A stretch of 31,204 nucleotides of DNA from the NCBI GenBank assembly GCA_050701115.1, contig JBOHER010000500.1:1-31204 (forward strand). Reading direction: 5' to 3'. Below, piece after piece: positions 17,554-24,596 of this stretch. Each line of letters begins with the position of its first letter. Within the stretch, counting starts at the first letter, position 1. The position numbers and the translations under genes were made by a program. Under the pieces are notes generated by a model. It saw only the letters and a program-made list of their open reading frames with translations, was not told the DNA's origin and searched no databases. Origin of the DNA: JBOHER01 sp050701115 (lineage in GTDB: Bacteria; Actinomycetota; Actinomycetes; Mycobacteriales; Pseudonocardiaceae).

Positions 17554-17628
17554 TCGGCGGCCTGCCCGTTGCTTGTTGCCGCTGCAATGCAGTTCGTACA
17601 TGGTTTCCGTCGACTGATCCCAATCTTC

Positions 17629-17658
17629 TTGCCGCTGGTGGGATGTGGACCCTAACCT
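17629..17658 (+). promoter_or_regulatory. Candidate promoter of the channel-dehydrogenase operon
   Basis: ttgccg (17629-17634) and taacct (17653-17658) are separated by 18 bp and lie 57 bp before the channel start. Upstream, ctgca/tgcag (17582-17592) forms a small palindrome. Pattern-based only. Confidence 0.3.
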
Positions 17659-17714
17659 TGTGTGCGCGCACGCTGAATTGTCTGCCGTCGCGTCGCTCTA
17701 GGGGAGTGCCCGAC

Positions 17715-18452
17715 ATGGAATATTCATTGGCTCAGCGTCTGATTGCCGAGTTGATCGGAACCGCGATCCTGGTGGTGTTTGGTGCTGGTTCTGTCGTTGC
17801 GGCACTGACCATGGGGGGCGGTGAGTTGACCTACGCGGGGCTGGGCTTTATCGCCCTCGCCTTCGCCATTGCGATCGCGGTGGCAATCTATGGGTTTCTG
17901 GCTGTTTCCGGTGCGCATATTAATCCCGCCGTGACATTTGCGCTCGCGGTCACGAGACGTTTCCCGTGGATTGAAGTCATCCCCTACATAGTCGCGCAAC
18001 TCATCGGAGGGGTGGTCGGGGCGCTACTCATTGTCGCGGCGTTCGGCACCGGCGCGGCTGACCTCGGCGGCGTGGGGGGAACGTCCCTCGGCGATGGAGT
18101 CTCCTACGGGGCAGGAATCGTCGCAGAGGCGATTGGCACATTCATTCTGGTGTTCGCGGTCATGGCGCTTGCCGTCGATTCGAGGACACCCAAGGGTTGG
18201 GCGGGATTGATGATCGGACTGGCGGTCGCTTGCGCCATCTTGGTCATCGGTCCGCTGACCGGCGGATCGTTGAACCCCGCGCGCACCTTCGGGCCCTACC
18301 TTGCCGCGACGCTGTTCGGTGGCGATGTCGCATGGGCACAGTTTGCGCTGTACTGGATTGGGCCACTCGTCGGCGGCGCAATTGCCGCCGTCGTCTACGA
18401 CCTCGTTGCCAAGCCCCGAATGGCCGAGGCCAGGGTAACCGCATCCTCTTAA
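17715..18452 (+). CDS. MIP-family channel (aquaporin/glyceroporin type)
   Basis: Six-helix inner-membrane channel of 245 residues with both half-helix motifs: NPA at 70-72 (SGAHINPAVT) and NPA-R at 186-189 (GGSLNPARTFGP). Aligning without gaps from each NPA to E. coli AqpZ puts F50, I174, G183 and R189 at the aromatic/arginine filter, where AqpZ has F43, H174, T183 and R189. Loss of the His and the Thr makes a wider, less polar filter, closer to plant TIP2-type pores that pass small solutes besides water. The ATG has aggggag about 9 nt upstream. The gene is 34 bp before the formaldehyde dehydrogenase and probably in one operon with it, so a role in passage of a small alcohol, aldehyde or diol is a fair guess but unproven. 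Confidence 0.92.
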   Translation: MEYSLAQRLIAELIGTAILVVFGAGSVVAALTMGGGELTYAGLGFIALAFAIAIAVAIYGFLAVSGAHINPAVTFALAVTRRFPWIEVIPYIVAQLIGGVVGALLIVAAFGTGAADLGGVGGTSLGDGVSYGAGIVAEAIGTFILVFAVMALAVDSRTPKGWAGLMIGLAVACAILVIGPLTGGSLNPARTFGPYLAATLFGGDVAWAQFALYWIGPLVGGAIAAVVYDLVAKPRMAEARVTASS

Positions 18453-18486
18453 TACCGGCCGGCAAGTAAGCAGGAAAGGAAATATC

Positions 18487-19701
18487 ATGCCAGGAAATCG
18501 TGTAGTCGTATATCAAGGGCCGGGGCAGGTGAGCGTCGAGAGCATCGACTACCCGAAGCTTGAGCTGCCCGACGATGTGGTCAAGGGATTGGGCGTCAAG
18601 AAGGAGGCACCGCACGCCGCCATTCTCAAGATCGTTACGACCAATATTTGCGGCAGCGACCAGCACATGGTCCGCGGCCGCACGACCGCACCGGTCGGCC
18701 AGACCCTCGGGCACGAGATCAGCGGGGAAGTGATCGAGACCGGCAACGACGTGTTGTTCGTCAAGGAGGGCGACATCTGCTCGGTGCCGTTCAACATCGC
18801 GTGTGGCCGTTGTCGCATGTGCGTGGAAGGCAAGACCGGCATCTGCCTCAACGTCAACCCCGCCCGTGCCGGAGCCGCATACGGGTACGTCGACATGGGC
18901 GGCTGGATCGGCGGGCAAGCCGAGTACGTGATGGTGCCGTTCGCGGACTTCAACCTGCTGAAGTTCCCCGACCGTGACCAGGCGCTGGAGAAGATCCTGG
19001 ACCTCACGATGCTGTCGGACATCTTCCCGACCGGCTACCACGGCGCCTACACCGCCGGGGTGACAACGGGTTCCACCGTGTACGTCGCCGGTGCCGGTCC
19101 GGTCGGCCTCGCGGCCGCGCACGCGGCCCAGTTGCTCGGCGCGGCGGTGGTCATCGTCGGGGACATGATCCCCGAGCGGCTGGAGCAGGCCCGCAGCTTC
19201 GGCTGCGAGACGGTGGACCTCACCCAGGAGGCCGAACTGCCCGACATGATCGAACAGATCACCGGCGAGCCATCGGTCGACGCGGCCGTCGACGCGGTGG
19301 GCTTCGAGGCTCGCGGCCACGGTCCGGGTGCGGGCGAGCAGCCGGCGACCGTCCTCAACGACGTCATGACGATTGCCCGCGCCGGTGCGTCGTTGGGCAT
19401 CCCAGGCCTGTACGTCACCGGTGACCCCGGTGGGATCGATGAGAACGCCCAGATCGGTCAGCTCGGTGTCCGGCTCGGGCTGGGCTGGGCGAAGTCGCAC
19501 TCGTTCACCACCGGCCAGTGCCCGGTGAAGAAGTACAACCGCCTGCTGATGAACATGATTCTCAATGACAAGGCGCAGATCCGGAAGGCGGTCAACGCCA
19601 CCACGATCACGCTGGACGATGCGCAGCAAGGCTACCGGGACTTCGACCAAGGGGCCGCAAAGAAGTTCGTTTTCGACCCGCACGGGACCGTCCGGGCGTA
19701 G
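18487..19701 (+). CDS. fdhA: Formaldehyde dehydrogenase, glutathione-independent
   Basis: Zinc- and NAD-dependent medium-chain dehydrogenase, 404 residues, that oxidises formaldehyde to formate (and can dismutate aldehydes) without a thiol cofactor. Compared with the Pseudomonas putida enzyme a constant offset of 9 places the catalytic zinc ligands at C55, H76 and D178. The structural zinc site is C106, C109, C112 and C120 (CGRCRMC and GIC). The Rossmann fold has GAGPVG at 202-207 and D226 for the NAD ribose. The NICGSDQHMVRG and LGHEISGEV segments are typical of this subgroup, as is the long insert PARAGAAYGY. A strong aggaaagga site precedes the ATG. It sits between the channel and the secreted HbpS-like gene with short gaps on both sides. 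Confidence 0.94.
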   Translation: MPGNRVVVYQGPGQVSVESIDYPKLELPDDVVKGLGVKKEAPHAAILKIVTTNICGSDQHMVRGRTTAPVGQTLGHEISGEVIETGNDVLFVKEGDICSVPFNIACGRCRMCVEGKTGICLNVNPARAGAAYGYVDMGGWIGGQAEYVMVPFADFNLLKFPDRDQALEKILDLTMLSDIFPTGYHGAYTAGVTTGSTVYVAGAGPVGLAAAHAAQLLGAAVVIVGDMIPERLEQARSFGCETVDLTQEAELPDMIEQITGEPSVDAAVDAVGFEARGHGPGAGEQPATVLNDVMTIARAGASLGIPGLYVTGDPGGIDENAQIGQLGVRLGLGWAKSHSFTTGQCPVKKYNRLLMNMILNDKAQIRKAVNATTITLDDAQQGYRDFDQGAAKKFVFDPHGTVRA

Positions 19702-19735
19702 CCGCCACCATTGTCACTAGCGAAGGGGTAAGACC

Positions 19736-20578
19736 GTGAAAGTAGGATCACGCTCGGTAGCGGCGATGGCGCTCTTGTCCGCCCTCGCCCTCGTCGGCGG
19801 CACGAGCTCGATGGCAGCGCCGCACTCCCAGCAAGCCCCACCACAGAATGCGAAGGATTGCACAGGTTTGCCCTCGCACGCTGAGCTACAGGACAGCGTG
19901 TCGACCGTGGTGGAGGAGGGCGGCAACGGCGGCTTGGCTTTTCACATGTGGGCGACGGTCGTTAACCGGGACGGGTTCGTGTGTGCGGTGGCGTTCTCGG
20001 GCGAGCACCGCGGACAGCAATGGCCGGGCAGCCGGGTCATCTCGGCGCAGAAGGCACACACCGCCAACGCCTTCAGCCAACCACCGGATGGCATCGGAGG
20101 TGGGCCCGGAGGCGTGTTCCAGGGCCTGTCGCTGTCGACCGCGAATCTCTACAGCGCGGTCCAACCCGACGGCAGCCTTTACGGTCTTCAGCACAGCAAT
20201 CCCGTGGACGCGGCGGCCGCCTACGCCGGCAACGCGGCGCTAGCCGGGCAGGCTAACGACCCGATGGTGGGTCAGAAGATCGGTGGCGTCAATGTGTTCG
20301 GCGGCGGGCTCGCCCTGTACACGGAGGACGCGCTCGTCGGCGCTCTCGGCGTGAGCGGTGATACGTCCTGCACAGACCACGTCATCTCGTGGAAGATGCG
20401 CCACGGCTTCGTGCTGGACCACATCCCCAGCGGTGTGCTGCCCAAGCCGGCAGGTGGTGACAACATCATCCACGACCGCGTTGACGGGGTGAGCGCGAGT
20501 GGCTTCGGACACCCGACCTGTAATCCACCGGCGACCGTCGAGGCGGCAGCCCTACCGGCGACCCACCCGCTGAGCTAA
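19736..20578 (+). CDS. Secreted GlcG/HbpS (DUF336)-family protein
   Basis: 280 residues with a Sec signal peptide (basic KVGSR start, Ala/Leu core, cleavage near A27/A28). The mature part has the GlcG/HbpS fold: AVAFSG, PGSRVISAQKAHTANAFS, GGLALY and LVGALGVSGDTSCTDHVISW. HbpS of Streptomyces binds heme outside the cell and works in redox sensing; other members lie next to alcohol or aldehyde oxidising genes without a proven role. This one has extra N-terminal and middle insertions and is longer than HbpS. The GTG start is preceded by aaggggta. It is 34 bp after the dehydrogenase and almost certainly in the same operon, which a hairpin closes. Heme binding and role are inference. Confidence 0.85.
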   Translation: MKVGSRSVAAMALLSALALVGGTSSMAAPHSQQAPPQNAKDCTGLPSHAELQDSVSTVVEEGGNGGLAFHMWATVVNRDGFVCAVAFSGEHRGQQWPGSRVISAQKAHTANAFSQPPDGIGGGPGGVFQGLSLSTANLYSAVQPDGSLYGLQHSNPVDAAAAYAGNAALAGQANDPMVGQKIGGVNVFGGGLALYTEDALVGALGVSGDTSCTDHVISWKMRHGFVLDHIPSGVLPKPAGGDNIIHDRVDGVSASGFGHPTCNPPATVEAAALPATHPLS

Positions 20579-20595
20579 GAGGATCATCACGCTCT

Positions 20596-20629
20596 CGGCA
20601 TGACGGCTTCCCAGGAAGTCGTCATGCCG
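20596..20629 (+). terminator. Long hairpin after the dehydrogenase operon
   Basis: cggcatgacg (20596-20605) pairs with 20620-20629; a G-U pair and an inner cttcc/ggaag stem (20607-20611, 20614-20618) extend it to 16 pairs. There is no U-tract, as is common in high-GC terminators. Confidence 0.75.
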
Positions 20630-20736
20630 GGATGCGTTGTCGGTGCAGGAACGTGACGTTGGGCATACTTTCCGCAAATGCGGCCGCGTCTTGGGCATCC
20701 TAGGTTCCTGGGAACGCCGTACCCGTAGGAGTCACC

Positions 20737-20898
20737 ATGTCCGATGCGTTGCGGTCCGCGCCGCCCGACCCCGAGGCGATGCGAGCTCGCCTCGATGCCG
20801 CCATGTGGCGGTGGCTGTCCGGCGCCGAACTCACGGACATCGAACAGCGCATCGTCGACATGCACATGCGCGCAGGCAGCTGTCACGCCTGCCCGTAG
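20737..20898 (+). CDS. Small ORF, C-terminal CHAC motif, open past its TAG
   Basis: 53-residue ORF starting MSDALRSAPPDPEAM and ending MHMRAGSCHACP. The taggag ribosome site lies 5 nt before the ATG; about 85 % of third codon positions are G or C, so it looks coding. After the TAG at 20896-20898 the same frame stays open for 56 more codons to a TGA at 21067-21069 (ETSTDLLDAAALGV through LDAATRRLQLLDP) with about 77 % GC3. The simplest readings are a longer gene of about 110 codons interrupted by a nonsense change (for example CAG to TAG), or a true 53-residue product. Two palindromes (ccgca/tgcgg at 20672-20683 and gttcc/ggaac at 20704-20715) and a repeated ttgggcat (20659, 20691) lie in its upstream region. 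I do not recognise the protein. Confidence 0.5.
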   Translation: MSDALRSAPPDPEAMRARLDAAMWRWLSGAELTDIEQRIVDMHMRAGSCHACP

Positions 20899-21089
20899 CC
20901 CCCCGAGACGTCCACCGATCTGCTGGACGCTGCAGCGCTGGGGGTGGCTGCGGCCGTCGCGGCGTCGCGGCGTCCGGTCAGCAACAAAGCCGGTCGCGGC
21001 GACCGCGACAAGCGCACGGAGAACCGTCTTGATGCTGCAACGCGCCGTCTCCAGCTCCTCGACCCGTGAGCCCGGGGTTCGATAACCGC

Positions 21090-21190
21090 CGGTCTGCCAC
21101 TGCCACGGCTGGGTGTTGTGGATCGACGGCGCCTGGATAGCCAGCTCCAGCGCTGAGAGCACGAACTCACGGTCGGGGATAGCGCCGCAC
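21090..21190 (-). pseudogene. Nitroreductase (Acg/Rv3131-type) N-terminal fragment
   Basis: The minus strand encodes PDREFVLSALELAIQAPSIHNTQPWQW, which matches the N-terminal flavin-site motif (APS-HNTQPW-W) of the Acg-like nitroreductases known from the DosR dormancy regulons of mycobacteria. After the last Trp no similarity continues, so only some 30 residues remain. It abuts the end of the plus-strand small ORF, marking another rearrangement point. Confidence 0.7.
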
Positions 21191-21317
21191 GTTGAGTGTC
21201 TGATTGTGCCGCAGTTCGGATCGAGAACGGCCCGCAGGCGGGAACCGTCAAACGGTCGACACGCCCACGATATGCGGTATCGACGATCTGGCAGACACAA
21301 GATGTAGTCTCCGATCA

Positions 21318-21529
21318 GCTGGTGGTTCGCCCCTGACGCCGGGGGCGAGGCAAGAGGGAACCCGGTGGGAATCCGGGACTGCCCCGCAGCGGTAAGCGGG
21401 AACGAACGTCGTCACCACACCGAACTGTCGGCGTGGTCGAGCACTGGGTGATGATGCCTGGGAAGCGACGACTAGTAGGTCCGCGGCGGTAGTGGCCGCC
21501 GCCTGCCCGTGAGTCCGAAGACCTGCCCC
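21318..21529 (+). promoter_or_regulatory. Cobalamin riboswitch upstream of nrdAB
   Basis: The conserved adenosylcobalamin aptamer elements appear in order: agggaacccggtgggaatcc (21354-21373) with gactgccccgcagcggtaa after it, cactgggtgatg, gggaagcgacgactagtagg, and the 3' B12 box gagtccgaagacctgcc ending near 21527. It lies about 150 nt before the nrdA start. In Streptomyces a riboswitch of this class shuts down the class I nrd operon when B12 is plentiful; the same sense of control is expected here. Boundaries are approximate. Confidence 0.95.
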
Positions 21530-21684
21530 AGTGCGCGCACCGCCGGTGCGCGGTCCGGGGCCTCGCGGGTGGGCCTGCGCGGACGAACAAGCGTCGCCGC
21601 TTCGCGTGCAGCGTTTGTGGTTCTCGCACGCCTTCTCGCTGCCTCGGGCACATGGTTTGCCGAGCTCACGAGGAGAGAGCTGTG
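21505..21684 (+). promoter_or_regulatory. Expression platform and ribosome site of nrdA
   Basis: gcccgtgag (21505-21513), on the 3' edge of the aptamer, can pair over nine positions (two G-U) with ctcgcgggt (21562-21570), which would compete with aptamer folding. The SD region at 21661-21687 is 25/27 identical to that of metE (26104-26130); in it agctc and gagct can enclose the gaggag SD in a small loop. These pairings are predictions by eye. Confidence 0.5.
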
Positions 21685-24525
21685 ACCCTTTCTGTCGTCG
21701 AAACCGATCCAAGCGCCTCGACCCGCACCCCATCCGGCGTCCGGGTCCTCCGGCGCGATGGCACCGTCTCGTCGTTCGACGCGAGCAAGATCTCGGTGGC
21801 CATGACCCAGGCGTTCCTCGCGGTCGAAGGCGACGACGCGGCGGCCTCCTCCCGCATCCACCACGTGGTCGGCGACCTGACCCAGCAGGTCGAGGCCTCG
21901 CTGTTGCGGCATACCGGGCCGGAGACGGTGCTGCACATCGAGCAGATCCAGGACCTCGTCGAGCTGGCCCTGATGCGGGGGGAGCATCACAAGGTCGCCC
22001 GCGCCTACGTGCTGTACCGCGACGAGCGGGCCAAGGCTCGCGATGCATCGGAGCCCAAGAAGGCCGAAGCCGCGATCAACGTACGTACCTCCGACGGCCG
22101 ACTGTTCCCGCTCGACTGGGAGCGGGTGTCACACGTGGTCGGCGAAGCGGTCGCCGACCTGGACGACGTGTCCACCGCGCCGGTGTTGGCCGAGACCAAG
22201 CGCAACCTCTACGACGGGATCGGTGCCGAGGAACTGGCGCTGGCCCAGGTCATGGCCGCACGCACGCTCGTCGAGCAGGAGCCGAACTACTCCTACGTCA
22301 GTGCGCGGCTGCTGCTCGACAAGCTGCGGAGGGAGGCGCTGAGCTATCTGGCCGGCGAGCCGCGGCAGGCCAGCCAGGACGAGATTGCCGAGTTGTACGG
22401 CGGCTACTTCCGCGACTATCTGCGGCGGGCGATCGAACTCGAGCTGGTCTCCCCGGAACTGGCCTCGTTCGACCTGGGATGGATCACCGCGGCGATCCGT
22501 CCGGAGCGCGACCTGGACTTCGGCTTCCTGGGCCTGCAGACCCTCTACGATCGCTACTTCCAGCACCACAACGGCGTCCGGTTCGAGCTACCGCAGGCGT
22601 TCTTCATGCGGGTGGCGATGGGCCTGGCGATCGGGGAGAGCGACCGCGAGGCGCGCGTGATCGAGTTCTACGAGCTACTCTCCTCGTTCCACTTCATGGC
22701 GTCCACGCCGACCCTGTTCAACGCGGGCACCACCCGCCCGCAGTTGTCCTCGTGTTTCCTGACGACGGTGGACGACGACCTGGACTCTATCTTCCAGGCG
22801 TACAAGAACAACGCGCTGCTTGCCAAGTACTCGGGCGGCCTCGGCAACGACTGGACCCCGGTGCGCGGGCTCGGCGCGCACATCAAGGGCACCAACGGCC
22901 AGTCGCAGGGCGTCGTGCCGTTTCTCAAGATCGCCAACGACACCGCGGTCGCGGTGAACCAGGGCGGCAAGCGCAAGGGCGCGGCCTGCGCGTACCTGGA
23001 GACCTGGCACATCGACGTCGAGGAGTTCCTCGACCTGCGCAAGAACACCGGTGACGACCGGCGGCGCACACACGACATGAACACCGCGAACTGGGTGCCC
23101 GACGAGTTCCTCCGCCGGGTCGAGGCGGACAGCTCGTGGACCCTGTTCTCCCCCAACGAGGTTCCGGACCTGCACGACCTCTACGGCACCGCTTTCGCCG
23201 AGCGCTACCGCGAGTACGAGGCGGCCGCCGAACGCGGCGAGATCAGGGTGTTCCGCAAGGTCCGCGCGGTCGAGCTGTGGCGCCGGATGCTCACCATGCT
23301 GTTCGAGACCGGTCACCCGTGGATCACGTTCAAGGACCCGTGCAACCTGCGCTCGCCTCAGCAGCACGTCGGCGTGGTGCACTCCTCGAACCTGTGCACC
23401 GAGATCACGCTGAACACCAGCACCGAGGAGGTCGCGGTGTGCAACCTCGGCTCGGTCAACCTGGCCAAACACGTCGGATCCGAGGGGCTGGACACCGAAC
23501 GACTGGAGCGCACAGTGAGGTCCGCGGTCCGGATGCTGGACAACGTGATCGACATCAACTTCTACACGATCCCCGAGGCGCGCCGCTCCAACCTCCGGCA
23601 CCGACCCGTTGGCCTCGGCCTGATGGGATTCCAAGACGCGCTGTTCCAGCTCGGCGTGCCGATGTCCTCCCAGGCCGCCGTCGAGTTCGCCGACCAGAGC
23701 ATGGAGCACATCAGCTACTACGCGATCTCGGCGTCCACCGACCTCGCCGACGAGCGTGGACGGTATCAGACGTTCGAGGGTTCGCTGTGGAGCAAGGGGA
23801 TCCTGCCGATCGACTCGCTGCGGCTGCTCATCGACGCCCGCCGGGGCGATATGCTCGACGTCGACACATCGTCCACTTTGGACTGGTCACGGCTGCGTGA
23901 GCGGGTCAAGACCGTGGGCATGCGCAACTCCAACGTGATGGCGATCGCGCCGACCGCGACGATCTCCAACATCTGCGGGGTCGGGCAGTCCATAGAGCCG
24001 CTGTTCCAGAACCTGTTCGTCAAGTCGAACATGTCCGGTGACTTCACCGTGGTCAATCCGCACCTGGTCCGCTCGCTCAAGGAGCGCGGGTTGTGGGACG
24101 AGGTAATGGTGTCGGACCTGAAGTACTTCGACGGCAGCCTCGGCCCGATCGACCGCGTGCCGGATGACCTGAAGGCGCTGTACGCGACGGCGTTCGAGTT
24201 GGAGAGCAGGTGGCTGATCGACGCCGCCTCGCGCCGCCAGAAGTGGATCGACCAGGGGCAGTCGCTGAACCTCTACATCGCCGCGCCGAGCGGGCGCAAG
24301 CTCGACGAGCTGTACCGCTACGCGTGGCACAAGGGGCTGAAGACCACATACTACCTGCGCGCGCAGTCGGCGACCCACGTGGAGAAGAGCACCCTGCGCG
24401 GCACCGACGGCAAGCTCAACTCCGTCGGCGTCAACGCGGCTCCGGCTCCCGCTCCGGCTCCCGTGACGACCGCGGGTCCCGCCGCCTGCCGCATCGACGA
24501 CCTCGACTGCGAAGCCTGCCAGTAA
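21682..24525 (+). CDS. nrdA: Class I ribonucleotide reductase, alpha subunit
   Basis: Catalytic subunit that reduces ribonucleoside diphosphates to deoxyribonucleotides. 947 residues from the GTG at 21682, chosen because gaggagaga lies just before it; an upstream ATG at 21652 would precede that SD. Two ATP-cone-like domains stand in tandem (about 20-114 and 130-220); the second aligns with the single cone of E. coli NrdA. The redox/thiyl cysteines are C358 (SSCF), C572 (NLCTEI) and C587 (AVCNLGSVNL), the radical-transfer tyrosines Y890-Y891 (TTYYLRA), and the C-terminal shuttle pair C943/C946 (DCEAC). An Ala-Pro linker (APAPAPAP) leads to the mobile tail. The partner nrdB follows after 71 bp; no nrdS-like regulator gene follows nrdB. 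Expression is expected to be repressed by cobalamin. Confidence 0.96.
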   Translation: MTLSVVETDPSASTRTPSGVRVLRRDGTVSSFDASKISVAMTQAFLAVEGDDAAASSRIHHVVGDLTQQVEASLLRHTGPETVLHIEQIQDLVELALMRGEHHKVARAYVLYRDERAKARDASEPKKAEAAINVRTSDGRLFPLDWERVSHVVGEAVADLDDVSTAPVLAETKRNLYDGIGAEELALAQVMAARTLVEQEPNYSYVSARLLLDKLRREALSYLAGEPRQASQDEIAELYGGYFRDYLRRAIELELVSPELASFDLGWITAAIRPERDLDFGFLGLQTLYDRYFQHHNGVRFELPQAFFMRVAMGLAIGESDREARVIEFYELLSSFHFMASTPTLFNAGTTRPQLSSCFLTTVDDDLDSIFQAYKNNALLAKYSGGLGNDWTPVRGLGAHIKGTNGQSQGVVPFLKIANDTAVAVNQGGKRKGAACAYLETWHIDVEEFLDLRKNTGDDRRRTHDMNTANWVPDEFLRRVEADSSWTLFSPNEVPDLHDLYGTAFAERYREYEAAAERGEIRVFRKVRAVELWRRMLTMLFETGHPWITFKDPCNLRSPQQHVGVVHSSNLCTEITLNTSTEEVAVCNLGSVNLAKHVGSEGLDTERLERTVRSAVRMLDNVIDINFYTIPEARRSNLRHRPVGLGLMGFQDALFQLGVPMSSQAAVEFADQSMEHISYYAISASTDLADERGRYQTFEGSLWSKGILPIDSLRLLIDARRGDMLDVDTSSTLDWSRLRERVKTVGMRNSNVMAIAPTATISNICGVGQSIEPLFQNLFVKSNMSGDFTVVNPHLVRSLKERGLWDEVMVSDLKYFDGSLGPIDRVPDDLKALYATAFELESRWLIDAASRRQKWIDQGQSLNLYIAAPSGRKLDELYRYAWHKGLKTTYYLRAQSATHVEKSTLRGTDGKLNSVGVNAAPAPAPAPVTTAGPAACRIDDLDCEACQ

Positions 24526-24531
24526 CACCAC

Positions 24532-24577
24532 GTCGTGAGTGCCTAGCGGAACTGGAACACCGCTAGCCACTCACGAC
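24532..24577 (+). other. Hairpin between nrdA and nrdB
   Basis: gtcgtgagtg (24532-24541) pairs with cactcacgac (24568-24577), one C-C mismatch follows, then ctagcgg (24543-24549) pairs with ccgctag (24560-24566); the loop is 10 nt. With 17 pairs and no U-tract it could cause partial termination or protect the upstream mRNA. It occupies almost the whole intergenic gap and ends 20 nt before the nrdB start. Confidence 0.8.
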
Positions 24578-24596
24578 CTCACTTGGAACGGACGCC

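Noticed and set aside
17568..17594. LytTR-type direct repeats before the channel gene
   Set aside because: Several GTT-containing 9-mers occur, but their spacings (17 and 24 bp) do not fit the 21-22 bp expected for LytTR dimers.
20587..21300. Full minus-strand gene for the nitroreductase
   Set aside because: Similarity stops after about 30 residues; the rest is antisense of the terminator and of the plus-strand small ORF.
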